A DNA stretch of 64,000 bases from Caballeronia sp. M1242 (GCF_017220215.1 NZ_CP071131.1:496001-560000), one strand, 5' to 3'. Counted from the first letter of the stretch, positions 1 through 8,759 are shown. Program-made: numbers and translations. Notes: a model not told the origin generated them from the sequence alone.

Positions 1-339
1 CGCGAGAAATGGGCGTCCGCCGGCGTCGAAGTGGTGCCGTATCCGAGCTACGATCAGGCGTACGCCGACCTGGTCGCGGGCCGGGTCGATGCCGTGTTGA
101 TGGACGCCGTGCAGGGCCAGTTGGGATTTCTCGCGACGCCGAGCGGCAAGGGCTTCGCGTTCGCGGGCGACGTGGTGTATGACCCGAAGATCATGGGCGA
201 CGGCGACGCCGCCGGCGTGCGAAAGTCCGACGCCGACCTGCGCGACGCGCTCAACGGCGCGATCGCCGGCATGCTGCGTGACGGCTCGTATCGCAAGATC
301 GAGGCGAAGTACTTCGACTTCGACATGTACGGCAAATGA
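1..339 (+). CDS. Periplasmic amino-acid-binding protein of an ABC transporter (C-terminal part)
   Basis: The reading frame is open from base 1 and ends at the TGA at 337-339, so only the last 112 codons are here. The sequence fits the C-terminal lobe of family 3 solute-binding proteins (lysine/arginine/ornithine or histidine binders): a DLVAGRVDAVLMDAV strand-helix, then a segment giving the parental state of the ligand-binding lobe (VRKSDADLRDALNGAIAGM) and the typical ending DGSYRKIEAKYFDFDMYGK. Such proteins capture polar amino acids in the periplasm and hand them to an inner-membrane permease. The transporter subunits are outside the window. The ligand cannot be decided from this piece. 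Confidence 0.88.
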   Translation, partial: REKWASAGVEVVPYPSYDQAYADLVAGRVDAVLMDAVQGQLGFLATPSGKGFAFAGDVVYDPKIMGDGDAAGVRKSDADLRDALNGAIAGMLRDGSYRKIEAKYFDFDMYGK

Positions 340-363
340 ACCGGCGCGGCGCGCGTGGCGCGT

Positions 364-777
364 TCAGGCGCGCGCGCCGCTCTCCCCGAACCCGACCTGC
401 GCCCGCCGCGGGCCGCCTGCGCGCTGCATCGTCAGCGCGACGATCTCGCGCGTCGGAATGCTGGTCGCAAGCGTCGCGACCTGTCTCGCGCTGAACCAGT
501 CGCAGCGCGTGATCTCGTTGCGCGGCACCGGAATCGCCAGATCGCCGATAACCGCGCCGAATACGTGATGGTGCTTGTTCACGCCGCCGAACAGAAACAG
601 GTACTTGAGTTCGTCGACAACCAGTCCCGTCTCTTCCTCCAGCTCGCGCCGCGCCGCCTCTTCCGGCGACTCCTTGCGCCAGATCGTGCCGCCCGGCAAC
701 GCCCAGCGGGAACGCTTGCGCGCGACGAGCAGAATCTTCGTGTCGCGCGTGCAGATGATGGTCGCTCTCTCTTTCAT
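364..777 (-). CDS. Nudix hydrolase
   Basis: This 137-residue protein has a complete Nudix box at about residues 30-51 (GG-x-I-x5-E-x7-REL-x-EE-x-G), the Mg-binding motif that hydrolyses nucleoside diphosphates linked to another group. The N-terminal strand (ATIICTRDTKILLVARK) and a LPGG lead-in match single-domain house-cleaning Nudix enzymes. The substrate is not predictable. The gene is convergent with the binding-protein gene, 24 bases away, and divergent from glpD across about 180 bases. The ATG at 777 lacks a strong ribosome site at the best distance, so the start is moderately sure. Confidence 0.88.
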   Translation of the reverse strand: MKERATIICTRDTKILLVARKRSRWALPGGTIWRKESPEEAARRELEEETGLVVDELKYLFLFGGVNKHHHVFGAVIGDLAIPVPRNEITRCDWFSARQVATLATSIPTREIVALTMQRAGGPRRAQVGFGESGARA

Positions 778-956
778 CGTCGTCGACGTTCCGGCTCTCC
801 AGCAACGCGCGGCAGCGCATTGGCACCCGTGCGGATTTCGTTGCAGAATCCGTTAGCCATAACCATGCCGCGACGCGCGGCGTCTGACTGAACGGGCCGC
901 AAGCCATCGGCCGCGCGCCGGCTCGGACTAAACTAGCTGCATCATACGGAGACAGC

Positions 957-2504
957 ATGGTCGAGCCTTCGCAGTGTGACGTTCTCGTAGTGGGCGGCGG
1001 CATCAACGGCGCGGGCATCGCGCGGGATCTGGCCGGGCGCGGCGCACGCGTGATGCTCGTCGAACAGGACGACCTCGCGCAACACACGTCGTCCGCAAGC
1101 ACCAAGCTCATTCACGGCGGCCTGCGCTATCTGGAATACCACGAGTTCGGGCTCGTCCGGAAGGCGCTCAAGGAACGCGAGGTACTGCTGTGCATCGCGC
1201 CGCATCTCATCGCGCCGCTGCGCTTCGTGATGCCGCACGTTCCCGCGCTGCGCCCCGCGTGGATGATCCGCGCGGGCCTCTTTCTGTATGACCACCTGAG
1301 CCGCCGCGCCGTGCTCGAAGGCTCGCGCGGCGTCGACTTGCGCACGCACTTCGCGGGCGCGCCGCTCGTCGATTCGATCAAGCGCGGCTTCATCTATTCC
1401 GATGCCGCCGTCGACGACGCGCGGCTCGTCGTCCTCAACGCGTTGGATGCGCAAGAACGGGGCGCGCAGATCGCGACCAGGACGCGCTTCGTCGGCGCAA
1501 CGCGGGGCGAGCGCGAATGGCGCGTCGAACTGAGCGATGCGTCCGGTCAACGGCGCGACGTGGCGGCGCGCGCCATCGTCAACGCGGCGGGTCCGTGGGT
1601 CGGCGCGCTCGCCGCCGGGGATTCCACCGCGCGCCCGATGCGGCTCGTGAAGGGCAGTCACATCGTCACGCGCAAGCTGTTCGATCACGATCACGCGTAC
1701 ATTCTCCAGAACGACGACCGGCGCATCGTGTTCGCGATTCCGTGGCAACGCGACTACACGCTGATCGGCACGACGGACGTCGACTATCAAGGCCCGCTCG
1801 CGGACGTGCGCATTGCGGATGACGAGATCGAGTATCTGTGCGCCGCCGTGAACCGCTATTTCCGCGAGCCGGTGACGCCCGCGGACGTCGTCTGGTCGTA
1901 TGCAGGCGTGCGGCCGCTGCTCGCGGACGGCGCCGACGACGCGGCTTCGGCCACGCGCGACTATCGGCTGGAATTGGATGCGCGTGGCGCGCCGCTCGTC
2001 ACCGTTCTGGGCGGCAAGATCACGACCTATCGCCGGCTTGCAGAAGAAGCGGCCGAGCAGCTCGCCGCGCCGCTTTCGCTGACAGCGCCGGCCTGGACGC
2101 ACGCCGCGCCGCTTCCCGGCGGCGACATGCCGAATGCGGACTTCGCGCGTTTTTTGAAAGCGTTTCGCGAGCGGCATCGCTTTCTGTCGGCGGAACTGGC
2201 CCAACGCTATGCGCGCGCATACGGCACGCGCGCCGACGCCATGCTCGATGGCATCGAGACGATGTCCGCCATGGGAACGATGCTCGCGCCGGGACTCTAT
2301 GAGGCCGAAGCCGCGTATCTCGTCGCTCACGAATGGGCGCAAACGGCCGACGACATTCTCTGGCGCCGCACGAAGCTCGGCATGCGCGCGAGCCCGGCCG
2401 ACGTCGAGCGGCTGAACGCGTGGCTCGCCGCGCGCGATCGAGCTCAGCGCGATGCGCGGCGCAACAGTCCGGCGAGCGCGAAGCCCGCGCCAAGCGCGAC
2501 GTAA
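957..2504 (+). CDS. glpD: Aerobic glycerol-3-phosphate dehydrogenase
   Basis: GlpD is an FAD enzyme on the inner membrane that oxidises glycerol-3-phosphate to dihydroxyacetone phosphate and passes electrons to quinone. The 515-residue product is close to the family length of about 500. It begins with the FAD-binding GGGINGAG at residues 13-20 and the family block SSASTKLIHGGLRYLE. The substrate-binding region (GSHIVTRK, IFAIPWQ-like, TDVDYQG) and a late GGKITTYRRLAEE segment follow. The ATG at 957 has a GGAGA ribosome site six bases upstream. No glpFK or glpR neighbours are present. The last 61 bases overlap the convergent small membrane-protein gene. Confidence 0.95.
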   Translation: MVEPSQCDVLVVGGGINGAGIARDLAGRGARVMLVEQDDLAQHTSSASTKLIHGGLRYLEYHEFGLVRKALKEREVLLCIAPHLIAPLRFVMPHVPALRPAWMIRAGLFLYDHLSRRAVLEGSRGVDLRTHFAGAPLVDSIKRGFIYSDAAVDDARLVVLNALDAQERGAQIATRTRFVGATRGEREWRVELSDASGQRRDVAARAIVNAAGPWVGALAAGDSTARPMRLVKGSHIVTRKLFDHDHAYILQNDDRRIVFAIPWQRDYTLIGTTDVDYQGPLADVRIADDEIEYLCAAVNRYFREPVTPADVVWSYAGVRPLLADGADDAASATRDYRLELDARGAPLVTVLGGKITTYRRLAEEAAEQLAAPLSLTAPAWTHAAPLPGGDMPNADFARFLKAFRERHRFLSAELAQRYARAYGTRADAMLDGIETMSAMGTMLAPGLYEAEAAYLVAHEWAQTADDILWRRTKLGMRASPADVERLNAWLAARDRAQRDARRNSPASAKPAPSAT

Positions 2505-2908
2505 GTGAGCGCGAGCCCCTGATTCGACAAATGCGCTTCGTAGCCCGGCGTCAGGCGCTTGGGCACGACATGGTAGTCGACGACATACGCGACGGCGCTC
2601 GTCGTCACCGCCGATGCCGCTATCTTGGCCGGCGACGGACGGCGGCCGCAGAGCGTCTCGAATAGCACGCCCCAGAAGACCGCGCTGCCCAGGTGAATGC
2701 CCGCGCCCGTTGCCGTGTATCTCGCGCTCAGACGCTCCTCGCGCGGCGCGGAATCGGGCCATAGACAATGCGTGACCGCGTTCATCACCGCATAGGGACG
2801 GTGCCCTGACTTCGCCGCCAGCGCCGCCGCGATCGCAGCCGACGCCAGTCCCGCCACGCCGCCCGACGCGAACGCGCGCATCAGTGCGCTATCGGATGTG
2901 GAATTCAT
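2444..2908 (-). CDS. Small inner-membrane protein of unknown function
   Basis: I do not recognise a characterised family. The 154-residue product has about four hydrophobic stretches: a Gly/Ala-rich helix near the N-terminus, a second at GIHLGSAVFWGVLF, a third at KIAASAVTTSAVAYVV and a fourth at LALTYVALGAGFALAGLL. A longer open frame exists upstream, but the ATG at 2908 (MNSTSDS) has a clear GGAGG ribosome site at the right distance. The gene overlaps the end of glpD tail to tail and lies 26 bases downstream of the mini zinc-ribbon gene on the same strand, so the two probably form a small operon. Confidence 0.72.
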   Translation of the reverse strand: MNSTSDSALMRAFASGGVAGLASAAIAAALAAKSGHRPYAVMNAVTHCLWPDSAPREERLSARYTATGAGIHLGSAVFWGVLFETLCGRRPSPAKIAASAVTTSAVAYVVDYHVVPKRLTPGYEAHLSNQGLALTYVALGAGFALAGLLRRASR

Positions 2909-2934
2909 GCGCTTCGCCTCCGCTTTAGGCGTGT

Positions 2935-3102
2935 CTAGCTGCTCTTGTTGCCCGGCTCGCGAACGCGCGTCGAGTAGGTATCGTTGCCGCATTTCGGGCA
3001 CTTCGGAATGGTGTGGCCCTTCGCGACATGCGTCGAGTGATGGCACTTGGCGCAGCGGAAATCACCGGTTTTCTCGGCCTTCTCGCCTGAATGAGCTGAC
3101 AT
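2935..3102 (-). CDS. 55-residue zinc-ribbon protein
   Basis: This short gene begins at the ATG at 3102, chosen because a GGAGG ribosome site precedes it; the longer upstream frame has none. The product has CAKC near residue 17 and CPKC near residue 35, a four-cysteine zinc ribbon, between a charged N-terminus (SGEKAEKTGD) and a basic tail. The pattern resembles small FmdB/rubredoxin-like zinc ribbons, but no function is known to me. It heads a two-gene unit with the membrane protein that follows and is divergent from the ferritin-like gene at 3241. Confidence 0.75.
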   Translation of the reverse strand: MSAHSGEKAEKTGDFRCAKCHHSTHVAKGHTIPKCPKCGNDTYSTRVREPGNKSS

Positions 3103-3240
3103 GCGCGCCTCCGCTTCGGACTCCATTGTTTCTATGTGCGCAGCAAGCGTTATTCCGAGCGGATGGAGCCTCGCGGCACAGCGATTGCGCGTCAACGGAT
3201 ACGCGCGGTGAAGCGCGTTTCTCTCGACAAGGAGCACGTG

Positions 3241-3747
3241 ATGACCGAACCCGCTGAACATTTGTTGGACTGGCTACGCGACGCACACGCCATGGAGCAG
3301 CAAGCCGAACAGATGCTGCGCGCGCAATCCGGCCGCCTCGAAAACTATCCGCAACTGAAGGCTCGTATCGACCAGCATCTGGAAGAAACGCTCGGGCAGC
3401 AGAAGATCGTGCAGGAATGTATCGAGCGCCTAGGCGGCTCGACTTCCATCATGAAGGACCTGACTGCGAAGATGATGGCGTTCGGGCAGGCCGCTGGCGG
3501 CATGACGCAAACCGACGAAGTCGTGAAGGGCGCGATCATGAGCTATGTGTTCGAGAACCTGGAGATCGCGTCGTACACGTCGCTGATCGCGGCTGCCGAG
3601 CGTTGCGGCGACGCGCAGACCAAGGCCGCCTGCGAGCGCATTCTTCCGCAGGAGCAGGCCATGGCGCAGTGGCTGCTCGAACATATTCCGTCCATCTCGA
3701 CGCAGTATCTGGAGCGTTCCGCCGCAGGACAGGAAGCAAAGAAATAA
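3241..3747 (+). CDS. DUF892 (YciE-type) ferritin-like protein
   Basis: The 168-residue product reads as an all-helical ferritin-like four-helix bundle of the DUF892/YciE family: LLDWLRDAHAMEQQAEQML in the first helix, HLEETLGQQ in the second, an ENLEIASYTSLIAAAERCGD helix, then EQAMAQWLLEHIP. The repeated Glu and His positions are those of a di-metal site. Family members are stress-induced, and their exact role is unknown. The ATG at 3241 is chosen over longer frames because AAGGAG lies just upstream. The Mn catalase and a second DUF892 gene (9535-10032) nearby support an oxidative or desiccation stress setting. Confidence 0.9.
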   Translation: MTEPAEHLLDWLRDAHAMEQQAEQMLRAQSGRLENYPQLKARIDQHLEETLGQQKIVQECIERLGGSTSIMKDLTAKMMAFGQAAGGMTQTDEVVKGAIMSYVFENLEIASYTSLIAAAERCGDAQTKAACERILPQEQAMAQWLLEHIPSISTQYLERSAAGQEAKK

Positions 3748-4028
3748 GTGACGCGTATCGCGACGGCTTAAGTGGCACGCCCGTTGCTGAAAAGAAAACG
3801 CCCGCCCGTTCGTATGTCCGAGCACACGGCGGGCAGGCTTTCCGATACCGCGGCATTCAGCGCCGCATCACGCCAGCGCGATTCTTCTGCGCTGAGGCTC
3901 GCAGCAGCACGACTGCAAGTGACGTCACGACGCCCTCACTGTCGCTGCGAGTTAGAAGCCTCTTGAAACCTCGTTCGGGTGCCGCTTGCGCCGCAAGCGC
4001 TGCTCGTCCATAACCAGGAGCCGTTGAT

Positions 4029-4904
4029 ATGTTCGTACATAACAAACGCCTGCAATATACCGTCCGCGTGGCAGCCCCGAATCCCGGCCTCGCCAATCTG
4101 CTCCTCGAGCAGTTCGGCGGCCCGCAAGGCGAGCTTGCCGCCGCCATGCGCTACTTCACGCAAGCAGTGACCGAAGACGATCCGGGCCGCAAGGACATGC
4201 TGTTCGATATCGCGACCGAAGAGATGAGCCACCTCGAAGTGATCGGCAGCATCGTCGCGATGCTGAACAAGGGCGCGAAGGGTGCGCTCGCCGAAGCGGT
4301 GGAGCAGGAAGCCGAGCTGTATCGCTCGATGACGGGCAATGGCAACGATTCGCACACGACCGCGATTCTGTACGGCGCGGGCACGCCGCTCACGAACTCG
4401 GCCGGCGTGCCGTGGACGGCGGCGTATATCGACACCATCGGCGAGCCGACGGCTGACTTGCGCTCGAACATCGCAGCCGAAGCGCGCGCGAAGATCGTCT
4501 ACGAGCGCCTGATCAACGTGACCGACGATCCCGGCATCAAGGACGCGCTCGGCTTTCTGATGACGCGTGAAATTGCGCATCAGAAGTCGTTCGAGAAGGC
4601 GCTGCACTCGATTCAGCCGAACTTCCCGCAAGGCAAGCTGCCGGGCGTGCCGGAGTTCACGAGCGTGTACTTCAACATGTCGAAGGGCGATGACGCACGC
4701 GGCCCGTGGAACGAAGGCGGCGACTGGAAGTTCGTCGAAGATCCGCAGCCCGCAGTGGATGGCGGCGACGGCACGGCGACCGTGCAGGTGTCGGAGCAGG
4801 ACGTTGAGGCGCTGCAGGCAATGGCTGCGCGCACCGCGTCCGACCCGACCGCCGATCCGACGACCGGCGCGGACCTCGGCGCAGGACAAGCTGTAACGAA
4901 GTAA
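4029..4904 (+). CDS. Manganese catalase
   Basis: This 291-residue protein is a non-haem catalase that dismutates hydrogen peroxide with a di-manganese centre. Expected ligands are seen at E35, E65, H68 (in TEEMSHLE), E151 (in NIAAEARAK) and H184 (in TREIAHQKSFEKAL), matching the spacing of the Lactobacillus plantarum enzyme. The C-terminal 60 residues are an acidic, low-complexity tail (ASDPTADPTTGADLG) typical of the longer bacterial members. It stands alone on the plus strand, between a ferritin-like gene and a DUF378 gene. A G+C-rich hairpin follows the stop codon. Confidence 0.95.
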   Translation: MFVHNKRLQYTVRVAAPNPGLANLLLEQFGGPQGELAAAMRYFTQAVTEDDPGRKDMLFDIATEEMSHLEVIGSIVAMLNKGAKGALAEAVEQEAELYRSMTGNGNDSHTTAILYGAGTPLTNSAGVPWTAAYIDTIGEPTADLRSNIAAEARAKIVYERLINVTDDPGIKDALGFLMTREIAHQKSFEKALHSIQPNFPQGKLPGVPEFTSVYFNMSKGDDARGPWNEGGDWKFVEDPQPAVDGGDGTATVQVSEQDVEALQAMAARTASDPTADPTTGADLGAGQAVTK

Positions 4905-4924
4905 CGATTCTTGCAAGACGCCGG

Positions 4925-4948
4925 GCGCCGCCAGAGAAGCGGCGGCGC
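4925..4948 (+). terminator. Hairpin downstream of the Mn catalase gene
   Basis: Eight perfectly paired bases, GCGCCGCC at 4925-4932 and GGCGGCGC at 4941-4948, enclose an eight-base loop 20 bases after the catalase stop codon. There is no T-run, so this could end or stabilise the transcript rather than act as a classic intrinsic terminator. Confidence 0.4.
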
Positions 4949-5018
4949 TGGCGAGAACTCAACGCCGTTCGCGGACGGCGCATTCAACGTAGCACTTTTG
5001 TCAACGTGGAGTTTAGTT

Positions 5019-5273
5019 ATGCCAACTGTCACCTCAAAAGGAACGGTCGCCGTTCATCGCAGCCCGGTGGACTGGCTTGCGGGCGCGCTCGTCATCATCG
5101 GCGCGCTGAACTGGGGCCTCGTCGGTCTGATGAATTTCGATCTGGTCGCGGCCATCTTCGGCGCGGGATCGCCAGGCGCGCGCATCGTCTATGTACTCGT
5201 GGGACTGGCAGGACTGTATTCGCTGATCCGGGCTTTCATGCCGGCGCGCGAGCATGGCCTTGCACATCACTGA
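5019..5273 (+). CDS. DUF378 two-helix membrane protein
   Basis: The 84-residue product has two membrane helices (LAGALVIIGALNWGLVGL and ARIVYVLVGLAGLYSLI) with the family hallmark GALNWGLVG between residues 28 and 37. DUF378 proteins are small inner-membrane proteins of unknown function that are frequent in stress-associated gene neighbourhoods. The ATG at 5019 is preceded by a GTGGAG ribosome site; in-frame sequence further upstream is not protein-like. It lies 114 bases after the catalase gene on the same strand. Confidence 0.88.
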   Translation: MPTVTSKGTVAVHRSPVDWLAGALVIIGALNWGLVGLMNFDLVAAIFGAGSPGARIVYVLVGLAGLYSLIRAFMPAREHGLAHH

Positions 5274-5324
5274 ACGGCGCGCCGCGCGTGAGTCAGCGCG
5301 CGGCGCACCTTTCGCGTCACTTCG

Positions 5325-6554
5325 TCATCGCGCGGTGCAGAGATGCGCGTTGACCTTGACGGGCGCCGCATTCTTCTCGAAGGGCGGCTGCGGCACGAAG
5401 CTCTGAATCACGCCGGGTCTGAAAATCAGGCAGTACGTGGAGCCGCCGTACTGGAAGTAGCCTAGTTCCTCGCCTTTTTTCACGCGCTGGCCGGGCAGCG
5501 CCTCGATCATGCACGAGGACACTTCCGCCATGCCGATGAACACGCATGCCACTTCGCCGATAGCGGGGTCGTCGCTCTCGATCACGATTACCGCCCGCGC
5601 CGCCACCGCGCTGATATAGCCTTGCGAGTCGTTCAGGCTGCTCGGCTCTTCTCCTTCGGATTCGGCGTCGGAATAGTAGGTGCCGTCCACCAGATACGAC
5701 TTCTTGATGGTGCCGCTCACCGGCGCGTGCCAGCGGTGATAGTAAAAGGCGCTCAGGTACGCCTGATAGATGGTGCCGCCGACGAAGCGCTTCGCCAGTT
5801 CCATCTCCTTCGCGGTGAAGATTTCCTGTAGCGAGTAAGGCTGCGACTTGATCCAGAACGAGTCCTGGAGCTTGACGTCGTGCTTGATCGCATAAGGCGA
5901 TGCCTCGCACGCGCTCACGATGACTTTGTCGTTGTCCGGCTCGGCGACGGGCCGCGCGCCCGGCTTGAACTCACGCGTGAAGAAGTGGTTCCACGAAGAG
6001 AAGCCCCAATACGGCTTGTCCGGATCGCACAGAAACTCCGACAGACCGATTTCCTTGTCCGCCTCGGGACTGAACCAGCCATTCGGCGATGACGTGTTCA
6101 GATGCGTGCGCGAATAAGGCCCGCTGAGAAAGCCGGACCACACGTTCAGAATGCGCTTCAGATGCTTGTTGAACGCGGGATCGCGAAAGAGCGAATAGCC
6201 GGAAGGCATCACCATCGGCCAGTCGAGCAACGCGTTCACCGGGCAGTGAATCAGGCTCTTTTCGCTGAACGGCGGCGCGTAGGTGAGCATGGCATCGAGC
6301 AGAACCACGAATTCGTCGATATTCGCGTAGGCGAGTTCGAAGCCTTCGTTTTTGGCCTGCTCGATGGCGCTCGTGAACTCCATCCGCACGACCGGGTCCT
6401 CGCGTATGAAGGCGGCGAATTCTTTCACCACGCTATGCATCTCGGCCTTGCCGGCGCGCTCGCGTGCATAGGCGGCGAAGTTCCTGCGAAAGCTCGCGAT
6501 CGCTTCCTCGCCGTCGGGCAGCCAGCCGCCCAGTCGTTGCTTCTCTCTGCTCAT
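5325..6554 (-). CDS. Phosphatidylserine-decarboxylase-like pyruvoyl enzyme of the PsiD/aromatic amino-acid decarboxylase type
   Basis: The 409-residue product has the two-part layout of the PSD-like branch that includes fungal tryptophan decarboxylase PsiD: an N-terminal helical domain of about 180 residues absent from housekeeping PSDs, then the PSD catalytic domain. The maturation motif reads GELGYFQYGGSTYCLIF, so self-cleavage is expected between G371 and S372. This would leave a 38-residue alpha chain with an N-terminal pyruvoyl group. An upstream FYYHRWHAPVSG segment supplies the family histidines. Normal PSDs use LGST and are membrane bound; here the motif is GGST and no membrane segment is seen. 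The substrate may be an amino acid rather than phosphatidylserine, which is inference. The ATG at 6554 has a GGAGG site. It follows an MmgE/PrpD gene by 70 bases. Confidence 0.85.
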   Translation of the reverse strand: MSREKQRLGGWLPDGEEAIASFRRNFAAYARERAGKAEMHSVVKEFAAFIREDPVVRMEFTSAIEQAKNEGFELAYANIDEFVVLLDAMLTYAPPFSEKSLIHCPVNALLDWPMVMPSGYSLFRDPAFNKHLKRILNVWSGFLSGPYSRTHLNTSSPNGWFSPEADKEIGLSEFLCDPDKPYWGFSSWNHFFTREFKPGARPVAEPDNDKVIVSACEASPYAIKHDVKLQDSFWIKSQPYSLQEIFTAKEMELAKRFVGGTIYQAYLSAFYYHRWHAPVSGTIKKSYLVDGTYYSDAESEGEEPSSLNDSQGYISAVAARAVIVIESDDPAIGEVACVFIGMAEVSSCMIEALPGQRVKKGEELGYFQYGGSTYCLIFRPGVIQSFVPQPPFEKNAAPVKVNAHLCTAR

Positions 6555-6624
6555 GTGTCTTGCCTCCGTGGCTTGCTGTGAGTCTTCGCGACGCAGCACC
6601 TCGCATGCCGCAATCTTTCGAGGC

Positions 6625-8010
6625 TTACCACGCAAGCAAACCGGTCAGCTCGCGCAAGCGGATGGTTTCGAGTTGGCGGACTGCTTGGCGGATCGCGGAG
6701 GATCGGCCGGCGTCCAGTCGGCCCGCCGTCAGGCGCTCGAACTTGGCATCGATCGCGCTCCAGTCCATCGGACGCGTATGAAAGCCTTCGTAGTCCGCTT
6801 GCTCGCCGTCGATGATCGCGCCATTCGTCATCACGATCTGCATCGAGACCGGCATTTCATCCGGGATGCGGTTCGTATAGTCCGCGTTCGGCGCGACATT
6901 CACGCGTCGCAGAAGGCTTTGCACGTCGTTGCGCCGTATGCGCTCATCGGCGAACTGCCCGGGCCATACTTCGCCGTCGAGCAAAGCAACGGCGATCAGA
7001 TACTTCAGGTTGTGATCGGCCTGCTCCTTGGTCCAGCATTGATCCTTCGGGCCGTATGCGCCGCCGCCCAGCACTTGATACGCGCCGTCCGAGACCTGCA
7101 CGTTCACCTCCGCGATTTTTTGCGCGTCGATGTCATGCTGGTTGCGCAAGCGGATGGCGAGATCCACGGCGCTCTGCGACTGAAATTCGGCGTTGTGCTT
7201 CTTGATGGACACGCGATGCGGCACGTCGAGCCGTTCGCGGCTCCAGTCGAGCGACGGCTTCGCGCCCGCGAGATGAAAGAGTCCCATCGGTCCTTCGAAG
7301 ACGCCCATCGGTCCGGTAACGCCATTGCGCGCGAGAAGAGTGTTGAGAAGCGCGCGGCTCGCCGCTTCGCCCGAAGCGAGCCCCTTCCACTCCGATACCG
7401 GCTCGGCCTGAATCGCCGCGAGCGACACCGCGCCGACGCCCGCGAGCGCGAGCGCCTGCGCGCAGCGCCATTCGTCGAGCGCGAAAAGGCTCGATGCACC
7501 CGCCGCGACCGAGAAAGCCAGCGGCGTCGTGTAATTGATGCCCGCACGCATCGTCGGTATGTCGAGCAGACGCGTCTGCACCTGATACGCGATGGCGAGC
7601 GCCGTGAGAAACGCGGCGCCCGTCGCGTCCGCATATTCCCCGGCTGCGACGAGCGCGCCGATGTTGTCCGCGGGATGGCACACCTCGCCGCGAATCGCCG
7701 TGTTGTCCATGAAGTCGAGATAGCGGACGAGGCAGCCGTTATACAGCGCGGCGCGGTCCGGCGCGCCGCTTCCGCCGCCGATGAACGTGACGAGCGGCGG
7801 CCCGCCGAACTCGGTCGCGAGGCGGCGCACCTTCAGCATCGGCGGATGGCCGATCGCGCCGATCGCGCAGCCGAGCGCATCGACGATGCTGCGCTTGAGC
7901 CTGTCGAGCGCCGCGTCGCCGAGATCGCCGATATGCACGCGGCCGATGAACGCGGCAAGCTGTTCTGTCATCGACGGTTGCTCTTCTGTGTCGTGCGCCG
8001 TCGCCACCAT
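6625..8010 (-). CDS. MmgE/PrpD family protein (2-methylcitrate dehydratase / cis-aconitate decarboxylase fold)
   Basis: The 461-residue product aligns with the MmgE/PrpD fold: helical domain with LKRSIVDALGCAIGA, a YNGCLVRYLDFMD segment, GEVCHPADNIGALVAAGEYA holding the conserved DN motif, YQVQTRLLD, a KKHNAEFQSQSAVDLAI region where the family active-site Lys/His sits, and DHNLKYLIAVALLDG. Members include methylcitrate dehydratase, cis-aconitate decarboxylase and iminodisuccinate epimerase, so the reaction is open. No prpB/prpC genes are nearby, which argues against a propionate pathway role. The ATG at 8010 is chosen for its GAGGGG ribosome site. The PsiD-like gene follows 70 bases later, probably in the same transcript. 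Confidence 0.88.
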   Translation of the reverse strand: MVATAHDTEEQPSMTEQLAAFIGRVHIGDLGDAALDRLKRSIVDALGCAIGAIGHPPMLKVRRLATEFGGPPLVTFIGGGSGAPDRAALYNGCLVRYLDFMDNTAIRGEVCHPADNIGALVAAGEYADATGAAFLTALAIAYQVQTRLLDIPTMRAGINYTTPLAFSVAAGASSLFALDEWRCAQALALAGVGAVSLAAIQAEPVSEWKGLASGEAASRALLNTLLARNGVTGPMGVFEGPMGLFHLAGAKPSLDWSRERLDVPHRVSIKKHNAEFQSQSAVDLAIRLRNQHDIDAQKIAEVNVQVSDGAYQVLGGGAYGPKDQCWTKEQADHNLKYLIAVALLDGEVWPGQFADERIRRNDVQSLLRRVNVAPNADYTNRIPDEMPVSMQIVMTNGAIIDGEQADYEGFHTRPMDWSAIDAKFERLTAGRLDAGRSSAIRQAVRQLETIRLRELTGLLAW

Positions 8011-8162
8011 GACGGTTCCCCTCATCCTCTTGGCAATGGCTGCGTTCGAGCATTGCACGTACCACTGGGTACGGCGGAATGCGGTTTGCTTGAATGTTCA
8101 CGCTCAGGCGCGCCCGCGCCCGGGCGTCGTACCTTCCTTCGCTTCTCAAGAAGAGGTAAATC

Positions 8163-8759
8163 ATGAGTGACCCCTTCCCCTTTCCGAAGTCTCCCGCCAA
8201 CGACGTCTCGCGACGAAGCAAACCCGCCGCTATCGCGCGCGGCCTCGGCTGGTACAGCCTGGCGCTCGGCGCTGCTCAGCTGCTCGCGCCGAATTCGGTC
8301 GCGCGCGCGGCCGGCGTGCGAACGGGCTCGACGCTGATGCGGCTCTATGGCCTGCGCGAAATCGCATGCGGCATCGGCATTCTCGTTTCGCGCGATCCCA
8401 CGCCGTATCTGTGGGCGCGCGTCGGCGGCGACGCGCTCGACCTCGCGACGCTCGTCACCGCATCGGACAGAACGAGCCCGCGCGCGCTGACCGCGCTGCT
8501 GAACGTGGCGGGCGTCACCGCGCTGGACATTCATTCGGCCACCGCCCTCTCCTCGCACGCCGAAGACGAGCGTCGTGAAGCTCAGCTTCGAGGGCAGCGG
8601 TTCGCCTCGATGTATCGCAACCGCAGCGGCTTTCCGCGCTCGCCCGAAGCCATGCGAGGCACGGCGCTGCGCGACTTCGAAACGCCGCGCGACATGCGCG
8701 CGCCCGACGAGATGCTGCCGTACACGCATGCGCAGTACAAAAAGGCGAAAGGCGCCTGA
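8163..8759 (+). CDS. Hypothetical membrane-anchored protein
   Basis: This 198-residue protein has hydrophobic segments at about residues 25-45 (ARGLGWYSLALGAAQLLA), 60-75 (LYGLREIACGIGILVS) and 110-125, then a hydrophilic, Arg-rich C-terminal half. The N-terminal half resembles the membrane domain that accompanies cyclase/dehydrase (SRPBCC) proteins in proteobacteria, but no SRPBCC domain is attached. Function unknown. It is divergent from the MmgE/PrpD gene and lies 63 bases before the HHE protein gene, within the stress-type island. Confidence 0.7.
   Translation: MSDPFPFPKSPANDVSRRSKPAAIARGLGWYSLALGAAQLLAPNSVARAAGVRTGSTLMRLYGLREIACGIGILVSRDPTPYLWARVGGDALDLATLVTASDRTSPRALTALLNVAGVTALDIHSATALSSHAEDERREAQLRGQRFASMYRNRSGFPRSPEAMRGTALRDFETPRDMRAPDEMLPYTHAQYKKAKGA

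Noticed and set aside
942-2768. 608-residue minus-strand frame opposite glpD
   Set aside because: It is an antisense artefact of high third-position G+C over a clear glpD gene; the translation is Arg/Ala-rich with no domain pattern.
3800-3834. Inverted repeat GCCCGCC/GGCGGGC with A-rich flank
   Set aside because: The loop is 21 bases and, read in the direction where a T-run follows, no gene precedes it; it may be chance in G+C-rich DNA.
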